DNA of 64,000 nucleotides from Roseomonas sp. CECT 9278 (GTDB lineage Bacteria > Pseudomonadota > Alphaproteobacteria > Acetobacterales > Acetobacteraceae): the NCBI RefSeq assembly GCF_918698155.1, contig NZ_CAKKLX010000014.1, positions 1 to 64,000 on the forward strand. Reading direction: 5' to 3'. Shown piece after piece: positions 53,706-61,574 of this stretch. How positions within the stretch are numbered: position 1 is the stretch's first letter; each line of letters starts with the position of its first letter. The notes below the pieces were generated by a model that saw only the letters and a program-made list of their open reading frames with translations, made no database searches and was not told the origin of the DNA. Both the position numbers and the translations under genes were made by a program.

Positions 53706-55280
53706 TCAATTCACCCGCACATGGCGCAGCCTCAGCCGGTTGTCCGGCGACTGCGCGAGTTCGATGTTCCGCCGCGCCGCCCAGACCACCGGCTGCTGGT
53801 GCAGCGGCACGTGGGCGACCTCGCGCTTCTCGACCAGCAGCGCCTCGCGGATCAGGGCGCGGCGGCGCGTCTCGTCGCCTTCCTCGGCCACGCGGTCGAC
53901 CAGCGCGTCGAATTCGGCGTTCGACCAGCGGCCAACATTCAGCCCGGCGGTGGTCGCGGTGCGCGTGCGCAGCACCTCCGACAGCGTGGAATAGCTGTCC
54001 GCCAGCGGCAGCCCGGCATGGCCCAGCATGAACATCGACACGTCCAGCGCATTGATCCGCCGCGACCAGACGTTCAGCGTCTCGAATTGCGGAATGACGC
54101 GGATGCCGACGCGGCTCAGCATGCCCGAGATCGCGATGCACAGCCGCTCGTCGTACACGTAGCGGTCATTCGGGCAGGCCAGGCCGATCGAGAAGCCATC
54201 CGCGTAGCCGGCCTCGGCCAGCAGGCGGCGCGCGGCGTCGGGGTCGTAGGGGAAGGTCCGCGTGTTGATGTCGGCCGGCGCGCCGGACAGGAAGGGGCTC
54301 GCCATGGTGCCGGCCACCCAGGAATTGTTCCGCATCACCGACCGGCGCAGCGACTCGACGTCGATCGCCTGGTAGATCGCGCGCCGCACGCGGATGTCGC
54401 GCAGCGGGTTGCGGCCGCGCACGTCGGAATAGACCAGCTCGTCGCGATGATGGTCGAAGCCGAGGTAGATGGTCCGCAGCTCCGGCCCCTGCACGACCTG
54501 CAGCCCGGCAGTGCCCTCGACGCGCGGGATGTCCTGGATGGGCAGCTCCACCAGCGCGTCGATCTGCCCGCCGAGCAGCGCGGCGGTGCGTGTCGCGGCG
54601 TTGCGGATGGGCCGGAAGGTCACCTCGGTCAGGTTGTGCTGCGGGGTGTCCCACCAGCCGGCATGGGGCACCAGCACGGTTGCGCCCTCGACCTCGCGCG
54701 AGCGGACCCGGAAGGGGCCGGTGCCGTTGGGCGTGCGCGTGGCCGCCCCTTCCTCGCGCTGCGACAGGTTGGTCGCGGCCGTCGCGTTGTTCGCCGCCGC
54801 CCAGCCGCTGTCCAGGATGTGCATCTGGGTCAGCGCGTTCAGCAGGATGGGGAAGGGGCGCTGCGTCTCGATCTCGACGGTCAGCGGGCCGGTGGCGCGG
54901 ACCTCCTTGATGACGCCACCCAGCACGCCACGCGCCAGCGCGCCGGGCGTGTTCAGCCGCTGCCAGGAGAACACCACGTCCTCGGCGCCGAAGCTCTCGC
55001 CGCCGTGGAAGCGCACGCCCTCGCGCAGATGGAAGCGCCACACCGTCGGCGAGACGACCTCCCATCGCGCGGCCAGCGAGGGTTCCAGCTCCAGCCGCGG
55101 ATTGTGCCGCACCAGCGATTCGAACACGTTGTCGAGGAAGGCGTTCGTGAAGGTGTTGTTCGACGAATGCGGGTCCAGCGTCAGGATGTCCGCCGCGAAG
55201 GACCAGGTGAAGTTGCGCGCCAGGGCAGGCGGGGCGGCGGCCAGCATCAGGCCCATCGCGGCGGCGGGGATCAGGCGCAT
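53706..55280 (-). CDS. ABC transporter substrate-binding protein, family 5 (dipeptide type)
   Basis: A 524-residue periplasmic binding protein with signal peptide (MRLIPAAAMGLMLAAAPPALA) and the segment VWRFHLREGVRFHGGESFGAEDVVFSWQRL. It is less similar to the other two family 5 proteins of the window. It is followed without gap by an amidohydrolase gene. It starts 53 bp before the upstream Bug gene pair on the same strand reading away, leaving a short intergenic region. No permease or ATPase genes. Confidence 0.91.
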   Translation of the reverse strand: MRLIPAAAMGLMLAAAPPALARNFTWSFAADILTLDPHSSNNTFTNAFLDNVFESLVRHNPRLELEPSLAARWEVVSPTVWRFHLREGVRFHGGESFGAEDVVFSWQRLNTPGALARGVLGGVIKEVRATGPLTVEIETQRPFPILLNALTQMHILDSGWAAANNATAATNLSQREEGAATRTPNGTGPFRVRSREVEGATVLVPHAGWWDTPQHNLTEVTFRPIRNAATRTAALLGGQIDALVELPIQDIPRVEGTAGLQVVQGPELRTIYLGFDHHRDELVYSDVRGRNPLRDIRVRRAIYQAIDVESLRRSVMRNNSWVAGTMASPFLSGAPADINTRTFPYDPDAARRLLAEAGYADGFSIGLACPNDRYVYDERLCIAISGMLSRVGIRVIPQFETLNVWSRRINALDVSMFMLGHAGLPLADSYSTLSEVLRTRTATTAGLNVGRWSNAEFDALVDRVAEEGDETRRRALIREALLVEKREVAHVPLHQQPVVWAARRNIELAQSPDNRLRLRHVRVN

Positions 55281-55349
55281 GGTCGTGGCCTCCGGGTCGG
55301 TGTGGCCGACAGGCTCAGGCCGCCGGCGCGCTGGCGTCAACCTGGCATG

Positions 55350-56333
55350 TCAGCCGGCATCGAGCTGCAGGCCTTCCTTGCGGATCACCTCCGCCCATTT
55401 CGCGATCTCGCTGCGCACGAAAGCGGCGAAGGCGTCGGCGTTGCCGGGCATGCCCACGCCACCCAGTTCGGCGAAGCGGCGCTGGGTGTCGGGCAGGGCG
55501 AGCAGCGCCATCACCTCGGCATTCAGGCTGTTGACGATCTCGGCCGGCAAGGCGGCGGGGCCGAACAGGCCGAACCAGGTGTTGACGTCGTAGGTGGCGA
55601 GTTCCGGCATGGTCTCGCGCATCGCCGGCACATCGGGCAGCAGCGGGTGGCGCTGGGCGCTGGTCACCGCCAGGGCGCGCACGCGCCCGGCCTGGATATG
55701 GCCGATGATGCCGGTCAGGTTGTCGATCAGGAACGCGACATTGCCGCCCAGGATCTCGATCTGCGCGGGGGCGGATCCGCGATGCGGCACGTGGATCGCC
55801 TGCGCGTTCAGCAATTGCAGCATCAGCACCGGCGAGAGATGCGTCGATTGCCCCACGCCGGTCGAGGCATAGGGAATCTCACCCGGCCGCGCGCGCAGCA
55901 GCGCCGCCAGCTCCGCCACCGTGCGCGCGGGCACGTTCGGGTTCACCACCAGCACGTTGGGCCCGCGGATGGTGCCGGCGATGGGCGTGATCTGCTCGGC
56001 GCGATAGGGCAGGTTCCGGAACAGCGAATAGGCGATCGCCTGCGGTCCGATATTGCCCAGCATCAGCGTGGTGCCGTCGGGGCGCGCGCGCACCATCTCC
56101 AGCGTGCCGATGGTGCCGCCGCCGCCGGCGCGGTTCTCGACCACCACCGGCGTGCCCCAGCGTTGCTGGAGATACTGCGCGAGGATGCGCGCCATGATGT
56201 CGGTGGTGCCGCCGGCCGCGGCGGGCACGATGATGCGGACCTGCTGGCCCGGCCGCCAGGCCTGCGCGCGGGCCGCGGCGGGCAGGGCGGCGAATGGCGC
56301 GGCCAGCGCGCCGCGGCGGGTCAGGCGCGCCAT
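55350..56333 (-). CDS. Bug/TctC-family receptor, tandem copy 2
   Basis: A 327-residue Bug-family receptor: signal peptide (LTRRGALAAPFAALPAAARA), loops IIVPAAAGGTTDIMAR and GTPVVVENRAGGGGT. It is clearly a recent paralogue of the gene just upstream (shared blocks NIGPQAIAYSLFRNL, IRGPNVLV, TWFGLF, EVIRKEGLQLDA). The two overlap by 1 bp. The ligand pockets differ at several positions (for example VPHRGSAP versus VHFRGAGP), so they may bind related but distinct acids. Confidence 0.92.
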   Translation of the reverse strand: MARLTRRGALAAPFAALPAAARAQAWRPGQQVRIIVPAAAGGTTDIMARILAQYLQQRWGTPVVVENRAGGGGTIGTLEMVRARPDGTTLMLGNIGPQAIAYSLFRNLPYRAEQITPIAGTIRGPNVLVVNPNVPARTVAELAALLRARPGEIPYASTGVGQSTHLSPVLMLQLLNAQAIHVPHRGSAPAQIEILGGNVAFLIDNLTGIIGHIQAGRVRALAVTSAQRHPLLPDVPAMRETMPELATYDVNTWFGLFGPAALPAEIVNSLNAEVMALLALPDTQRRFAELGGVGMPGNADAFAAFVRSEIAKWAEVIRKEGLQLDAG

Positions 56334-57313
56334 CACGTGGCATCCATCTGCAGGCCCTCGCGGCGGATCACCTCGGCCCATTTGGCGGTTTCGGCGCGCA
56401 CGAAGGCGGCGAAGTCCTGCGGGCTGCCCGGCGCCGGCACGCCGCCCATCTGGGCGAAGCGCGCCTGGGTGTCGGGTGCGCCGAGCATCGCCTGGATCTC
56501 GGCATTGACGGTCCGCACCGCATCCGCCGGCGCGGCGGCCGGCATGAACAGCCCGAACCAGGTCGAGACGTCATAGGACGCCAGCTCGGGCATGGTCTCG
56601 CGGATCGCGGGCAGGTCGGGCAGTTGCGGCGACCGGTCGGCGCTGGTCACGCCCAGGCCGCGCAGGCGACCGCCGCGGATGTGGTCGATCGAGCTGGTGA
56701 GGTTGTCGAAGGCGAACTGGACATTGCCCGCCAGCAGGTCGATCAGCAGCGGGCCGGCGCCGCGGAAATGCACCGCCTCCGCCTGGGTGCCGGCCAGCTG
56801 GTTGAACCACACGCCGGAGACATGCGGCGACTGCCCCATGCCCGAGGTGCCGTAGGAGGCGCGGTTGCCCTGCGCCTTCAGCCAGGCGACGAATTCCGGC
56901 ACGGTGCGCGCCGGCACCGACGGGTGCAGCACCAGCACGTTCGGCCCGCGGATCACGTTGGCGACCGGCACGAGGCTGTCGGGCCGGTATTGCAGGTTGC
57001 GGAACAGCGAATAGCCGATCGCCTGCGGGCCGATATTGCCCATCAGCATGTGGCGGCCATCGGCGGCGGCGCGCACCACCTCCATGGTGCCGATGGTGCC
57101 GCCGCCGCCCGAGCGGTTCTCGACCACCACCGGGCTGCCCCAGCGCGTCTGCAGGAAGGCGGCGATCAGGCGCGCCATGACGTCGGTGGTGCCGCCGGGG
57201 GCGGCGGGCACGACGATCCGCGCCTGCTGCCCCGGGCGCCAATCCTGCGCGAAGGCGGTGGCGGGAATGGCGAGCGGCAGCGCGATCGCGGCGCGGCGCG
57301 TCAGACGGGTCAT
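56333..57313 (-). CDS. Bug/TctC-family receptor, tandem copy 1
   Basis: A 326-residue Bug-family receptor with signal peptide (LTRRAAIALPLAIPATAFA) and loops IVVPAAPGGTTDVMAR and GSPVVVENRSGGGGT. First gene of a tandem pair with 55350-56333; stop and next start overlap (TGATG). The upstream 54 bp holds a GGAGG site but little else, so the promoter may lie within the preceding methyltransferase region or be very compact. Confidence 0.92.
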   Translation of the reverse strand: MTRLTRRAAIALPLAIPATAFAQDWRPGQQARIVVPAAPGGTTDVMARLIAAFLQTRWGSPVVVENRSGGGGTIGTMEVVRAAADGRHMLMGNIGPQAIGYSLFRNLQYRPDSLVPVANVIRGPNVLVLHPSVPARTVPEFVAWLKAQGNRASYGTSGMGQSPHVSGVWFNQLAGTQAEAVHFRGAGPLLIDLLAGNVQFAFDNLTSSIDHIRGGRLRGLGVTSADRSPQLPDLPAIRETMPELASYDVSTWFGLFMPAAAPADAVRTVNAEIQAMLGAPDTQARFAQMGGVPAPGSPQDFAAFVRAETAKWAEVIRREGLQMDAT

Positions 57314-57367
57314 GGGACGTCCTCCGGAGGGTGCTTGCGGGCATCATCGCGCGGCGCGCGTGCCGCG

Positions 57368-58165
57368 TCACGTGCCGTCGCGGCGCCCGGTCGCCAGGCG
57401 CGCCACCGCCACGAAGGACCGCGGGCCGTCCGGCGCGCCGGCCAGGTAGGCGCGGCGCGCCAGGGCCTCGATGCGTGGCAGGCGTTCCGGCGGCAGTGCG
57501 GCGACGAAGGCGCCGGCGATGCCCTGGCCGGTCAACCACGGCGCCCACCAATCGGAGAAGCTGTCGAAGTCCTGGCGGATCATGATGTCGCGCTCACCGA
57601 CGTCGTGCAGCCCCGCGGCCGTGAACAGCGCGGCAAGGCGCCCCGGCGCCCCGACCGTGTCGCCCCAGTAGCGCGCGCGGAAGGCCTCGCCATCGGGATC
57701 GGCGGCGGCGACGGTGTCGGCGAAGGCGCGCAGGAAGGCGAAGCCGCCGGTGAAGTCCCACATGGCGGCGGCGACCAGACCGCCGGGCTTCGTCACGCGC
57801 GCCAGCTCCGCCACGGCGGCCGCGCGGTCGGGCACGAATTGCAGCACCAGCAGCGACAGCGCGGCGTCGAACGCGCCGGCGGCATCGGCCAGGCGGGTGA
57901 TGTCGCCGGTGCGGAAGCTGGCGCCTGGCACCCGCGCGCGGGCGGCGGTGACGAAGGCGTCGCTGAGGTCGATCCCGGTGATGCGCGCGGTGGGGTCGCG
58001 CGCGGCCAGCGCCTCGGCCAGCGCGCCGGTGCCGCAGCCGGCATCGAGCAGCGCGGCGCCGCGCGGCAGCGCGAGGGCATCCAGGAAGGGCTCCGCGAGT
58101 GCCCGGCTCCAGCGGCCCATGCTGCGTTCATAGGCGTCGGCGTCGGTGGCGACATAGGCGGACAC
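57368..58165 (-). CDS. Class I SAM-dependent methyltransferase (UbiE/COQ5-like)
   Basis: A 265-residue Rossmann-fold methyltransferase: motif I LLDAGCGTGALAEAL (about 39-53), acidic end of strand 2 in ITGIDLSDAF, and motif IV FDAALSLLVLQFVPD. The C-terminal half (DIMIRQDFDSFSDWWAPWL) is a variable cap. It begins 6 bp after an ATC-hydrolase-like gene and is probably translated with it. The methyl acceptor is unknown. Confidence 0.87.
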   Translation of the reverse strand: MSAYVATDADAYERSMGRWSRALAEPFLDALALPRGAALLDAGCGTGALAEALAARDPTARITGIDLSDAFVTAARARVPGASFRTGDITRLADAAGAFDAALSLLVLQFVPDRAAAVAELARVTKPGGLVAAAMWDFTGGFAFLRAFADTVAAADPDGEAFRARYWGDTVGAPGRLAALFTAAGLHDVGERDIMIRQDFDSFSDWWAPWLTGQGIAGAFVAALPPERLPRIEALARRAYLAGAPDGPRSFVAVARLATGRRDGT

Positions 58166-58171
58166 GCGGGG

Positions 58172-58645
58172 CTACTCGTCCATGCGATAGCGGAAGTCGC
58201 AATGCGTTGCACCGCCCATGATGGTCTGCGTGCGTTCGAGCTTCAGCCTGGGGTCGTAGCCCTCGCAGAAGGCGCCGTCGCGGTTGCAGGACAGCACGGC
58301 GCCCAGTTCCGCGATGCCCATCGCCTTGTACATCTCGGCGTAGCGGCAGCGCGTGACGTTGAAGTCGTAGCGCGTGGCGTCCTTGTGCAGCGTGTCGATC
58401 CGCAGCGCATCGCCCTTGGTCCAGAGCGGCTGCAGCGCGATGAAGTGTTCGAGCGACGGCTGCCCGCCCGGGCCTTCCTTCGCCATCTCGGCGGCGGTGG
58501 ACTTGGCCAGCTTGACCACGGCGCGCGACAGGATGGCCTTGGCACGCTCCGCGCCCAGTTCGGCGGCCATTTCCTCGAAGACGCCCTTGGCGAAGGCGGC
58601 CTCGATGCGGCGTTGCTCGAGGATTCCCAGGCGTTCGTCGGACAT
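58172..58645 (-). CDS. L-2-amino-thiazoline-4-carboxylate hydrolase-family protein
   Basis: A 157-residue protein whose C-terminal half (VTRCRYAEMYKAMG, LSCNRDGAFCEGY, THCDFRY, about 97-153) has the conserved cysteines and histidine of the ATC hydrolase family. In Pseudomonas such enzymes open the thiazoline ring on the way to L-cysteine; many family members have no tested activity. It is followed by a methyltransferase gene. Its Shine-Dalgarno GGGGAGG is buried in the terminator hairpin of the upstream lipoprotein gene. Confidence 0.82.
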   Translation of the reverse strand: MSDERLGILEQRRIEAAFAKGVFEEMAAELGAERAKAILSRAVVKLAKSTAAEMAKEGPGGQPSLEHFIALQPLWTKGDALRIDTLHKDATRYDFNVTRCRYAEMYKAMGIAELGAVLSCNRDGAFCEGYDPRLKLERTQTIMGGATHCDFRYRMDE

Positions 58646-58683
58646 GAAAAAGCCTCCCCGTCGGTGATGCCGGCGGGGAGGCT
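58646..58683 (-). terminator. Terminator hairpin that also contains the next gene's Shine-Dalgarno
   Basis: On the minus strand a 10 bp stem (AGCCTCCCCG at 58683-58674 with CGGGGAGGCT at 58660-58651), extended by three pairs inside, is followed by TTTTT (58651-58647) and then the ATG at 58645. The 3' arm holds GGGGAGG (58659-58653), 7 nt from that ATG. It ends the upstream lipoprotein transcript and can mask the ribosome-binding site of read-through RNA. Confidence 0.85.
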
Positions 58684-58712
58684 ATCGCGGCCGCGCGCGC
58701 GCGGCGAGCGTG

Positions 58713-59108
58713 CTACTGCGCGTAGAGGCCCTGGTTGGTCACCACGATCCGGCTGGCGCGGCAGATGTCGACCCGGCGCAGTTCCGCGGCACGGCCATTC
58801 TGGTAGACCACGCGGAAGTCGTAGGAACCGGCATTGGCGGCGGTGTAGTTCCAGGCGCGGCCCGGCGGCAGCACGTTCTGGCCGAGTTGGTCGACGCCCC
58901 AGTCGTTGCGGCTGGCATGGCTGAAGAACAGCTGCGTGACGGTCAGGCCGGAGTTGTTCACCACGGTGAAGCGCGTGTCGCAGGCCGGGCGGATCGGCTG
59001 CGGCGCGATCGCGACGGGCTGCGGCACATAGACGGTCTGCGGCGCGCAGGCCGAGACGGCGCCGGCACCGGCAAGGGCGAACAGGGCAAGAAGCTTGCGG
59101 CGGATCAT
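58713..59108 (-). CDS. Small predicted lipoprotein of unknown function
   Basis: A 131-residue protein with signal peptide and lipobox VSAC (Cys21). The mature part begins with a Pro/Val/Gln linker and contains a beta-rich domain (FTVVNNSGLTVTQLFFSHAS ... YDFRVVYQNGRAAELRRVDIC, about 47-122) with a Tyr/Asn-rich surface and two cysteines, Cys43 and Cys115, that may pair. Similar small domains with an NNSG-TV-LF pattern occur as secreted proteins of unknown role. It is divergent from the DUF805 gene and closed by a strong hairpin terminator. Confidence 0.78.
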   Translation of the reverse strand: MIRRKLLALFALAGAGAVSACAPQTVYVPQPVAIAPQPIRPACDTRFTVVNNSGLTVTQLFFSHASRNDWGVDQLGQNVLPPGRAWNYTAANAGSYDFRVVYQNGRAAELRRVDICRASRIVVTNQGLYAQ

Positions 59109-59270
59109 TGATGGAAGTCTCCCGGTGGCGTCATGGCGCGCCTGCGGGCCCGCCAATCATTCGACGACGTGACGGTATGCAACGGGCGGCGCGCGGGCAA
59201 GATGGCGCGGGCTTGCACGCCCCGCCGCCGCCATGGTGCTGTGAAGCGCTTCGGCAGCGAGGGCGGGCGG

Positions 59271-60116
59271 ATGACGATCGGGCAGTGGTTCAGCTTTGGC
59301 GGGCGCATCAGGCGCAAGACCTTCTGGCTTGGCTACGTGCTGCCGCTGTTCGTGGCCAGCGTGGTGGCGAACATCCTGGACGTGGCGCTGGGGCTTACCA
59401 CGGCGCCGATGGCCGATGCCGCGCCGGCGGATGCGGCGCAGGTCGGGCCGATCAGCGGCCTGGTCTCGCTGCTGTCGATCTGGCCGATGCTGGCCGGCAG
59501 CATCAAGCGGCTGCACGACAGGGACCGGTCCGGCTGGTGGATCGGCGGCTTCTACCTGGTCGGCGCGGTGGCGGCGGCGGTCGCCTTCATCACTCTGGCG
59601 GCCGCGACGGGGGGGCTGTTCATCCACCGCGACCGGGCCATGGGGCCGGAGGATGCGCAGGGCGTGATGCTGGTGCTGATCGTCGCTGGCCTGGTCGTCG
59701 CGGCCTATGGCATCTGGCTGCTGGTCGAGACCGGCTTCCTGCGCGGCACGGTCGGGCCGAACCGCTTCGGGCCGGACCCGCTGGGCGGCCAGGGCGCGCA
59801 GTGGCAGCCGGGCGCGCCGCCCGCAGGCTGGCAGCCGCAGGCGCCGCCGCAGGGATGGCAGCCGCAGCCGCAGTGGCAGCCGCCGCCGCAACAGGGCTGG
59901 CAGCCACCGCCGCAGGGGTGGCCGCCGGCGCAGGGGCAGGGCGCGCCGCCGCCCGGGTATGGCGCGCCGCCACCGGGGTATGGGCAACCGCCGCCTGGCT
60001 ATGGTCAACCGCCGCCGGGCTACGGCCAGCCCCCGCCGGGGTATGGCCAGCCGCCACCCGGCCCATGGACCGGGCCGGGACAGGGCGGCAGCGTGCCGCC
60101 GGTGCGGCGCGACTGA
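59271..60116 (+). CDS. DUF805-family membrane protein with proline-rich QPPPGYG tail
   Basis: A 281-residue inner-membrane protein. Residues 1-165 are a DUF805 domain (FSFGGRIRRKTFWLGYVLPL, the conserved RLHDRDRSGWW near 83-93, about four helices). The last about 110 residues are low-complexity repeats, first GWQPQ-type and then five copies of a PPPGYG unit, probably disordered and cytoplasmic or interaction-prone. An upstream in-frame ATG at 59133 would add a basic stretch unlike the family. Function of DUF805 is unknown. Confidence 0.87.
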   Translation: MTIGQWFSFGGRIRRKTFWLGYVLPLFVASVVANILDVALGLTTAPMADAAPADAAQVGPISGLVSLLSIWPMLAGSIKRLHDRDRSGWWIGGFYLVGAVAAAVAFITLAAATGGLFIHRDRAMGPEDAQGVMLVLIVAGLVVAAYGIWLLVETGFLRGTVGPNRFGPDPLGGQGAQWQPGAPPAGWQPQAPPQGWQPQPQWQPPPQQGWQPPPQGWPPAQGQGAPPPGYGAPPPGYGQPPPGYGQPPPGYGQPPPGYGQPPPGPWTGPGQGGSVPPVRRD

Positions 60117-60120
60117 TCCG

Positions 60121-61515
60121 CTACGCGGGGTCGACCGGGGAAGGCGGCGTGCCGGCGGCCTCGATCACCGCGCCGGCGTGCAGCAGCAGGTCCTCGCGGT
60201 AGCGCCCGGCCAGCAGCTGCACGCCGACCGGGACGGTGCCGACCAGGCCGGTGGTGACCGTCAGGCCCGGCAGGCCCATCAGCGGCAGCCCGACCTGCGT
60301 GAGCTGGGCCTCGATGATGCGGCGGAAGGCTTCGGGGCTTTCGACATCCTCGTTGTCGCGGAAGGGCAGTTCGCCGGAGACGGGCGTGATCGCGACCGGG
60401 AAGCGTTCGAAGAATTCCATCCACTGGCGCACGAAGGTCGCGCGCTTCTGCAAGCCGTCCATGAAGGCATTGAGATCGGGATGGGGGCAGAGTTCTTCCA
60501 TCTGCGCGAAGACGAAGCTGGCGTCGGGGTCGGCCTCCTGCTGGAGCGCGGCGTTCATGCCGCGGCGGGATTCCGCCAGCCACAGCATGGCCTGCAGCGC
60601 CGCGGGTTCGCGCAGGGGCGGGGTGTCGGCTTCCTCGATGGTCCAGCCGGCGGCTTCGAGGCGTTTCGCGGCATCGCGCAGGGCTTTGGTGACGGCGGGC
60701 TGCACCGCCATTCCGTCGGGGTTGAGGCACAGCGCGGCGCGCCTGGGTGCGGGCGGGCCATCGAGCGGCGCGCCGACCCACCAGGGGTCGCGGATGTCGC
60801 GCCCGCACATGGCGGCGAAGCCGGCGCGCACATCGGCGATGGTGCGCGCGATCGGCCCGCTCACGGCCATCAGCTGCCCGCCGATATGGCGTTCCGCGAC
60901 CGAGGCATTCCAGGCCGGGATGCGCCCGAGCGTCGGCCGAAGCCCATGCACGCCGCAGGCATAGGCCGGGTAGCGCACCGACCCGCCGATGTCGGTGCCA
61001 TGCGCAATGGCGCCGATGCCCGCGGTGACTGCCGCTGCCGCCCCGCCCGACGACCCGCCCGGGGTGATCGACGGATCGCGCGGATTGCGCGTGTGGCCAT
61101 GCAGCGAATTGCGCGTGAACCAGCGCAGCGAGAAGGCCGGCGTATTGGTGCGCCCGAGCAGCACCGCGCCGGCCATGCGCAGGTTGGCCACCACGGGGCT
61201 GTCCTGCCGCGCGATGAGATCCTTCTGCAGCCGCAGCCCGTTGCTGGTGGCGTAGCCCTGCTGGTCGGTATTCACCTTGATGGTGACGGGCACGCCGGCG
61301 AGCGGGCCGGGGTCGTCGCCGCGCGCGAAGGCCGCGTCGATGGCGGCGGCCTGGGCCAGCACGTCGTCAGGACGGTGCTCCACCACGGCGTTGATGCGTG
61401 GGTTGGCGGCATCGAGGCGGGCGAGGGCGTCGCGCGCGACCTCGACGGCGGAGACCTGGCGGGCGCGGATGCGCGCGGCGATGTCGGTGGCGGGCAGGCG
61501 CCAGAGGTCGGGCAT
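60121..61515 (-). CDS. Amidase-signature-family amidase
   Basis: A 464-residue amidase. The Ser-cisSer-Lys triad is visible: Lys in VTIKVNTDQ (about 79), cis-Ser in PGGSSGG and nucleophilic Ser in GTDIGGSVRYPA (about 178). It hydrolyses an amide to acid and ammonia in the cytoplasm. Lys in the N-terminal loop and the Gly/Ser-rich core match the family over its full length. It ends 4 bp from the convergent DUF805 gene and precedes an acyl-CoA dehydrogenase gene on the same strand. Substrate unknown. Confidence 0.92.
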   Translation of the reverse strand: MPDLWRLPATDIAARIRARQVSAVEVARDALARLDAANPRINAVVEHRPDDVLAQAAAIDAAFARGDDPGPLAGVPVTIKVNTDQQGYATSNGLRLQKDLIARQDSPVVANLRMAGAVLLGRTNTPAFSLRWFTRNSLHGHTRNPRDPSITPGGSSGGAAAAVTAGIGAIAHGTDIGGSVRYPAYACGVHGLRPTLGRIPAWNASVAERHIGGQLMAVSGPIARTIADVRAGFAAMCGRDIRDPWWVGAPLDGPPAPRRAALCLNPDGMAVQPAVTKALRDAAKRLEAAGWTIEEADTPPLREPAALQAMLWLAESRRGMNAALQQEADPDASFVFAQMEELCPHPDLNAFMDGLQKRATFVRQWMEFFERFPVAITPVSGELPFRDNEDVESPEAFRRIIEAQLTQVGLPLMGLPGLTVTTGLVGTVPVGVQLLAGRYREDLLLHAGAVIEAAGTPPSPVDPA

Positions 61516-61574
61516 GGATGCATTCCGCGGCTGGTGGCGCGCGGATGGTCCCGCGCGCCACTGCCGCGGTCAAT

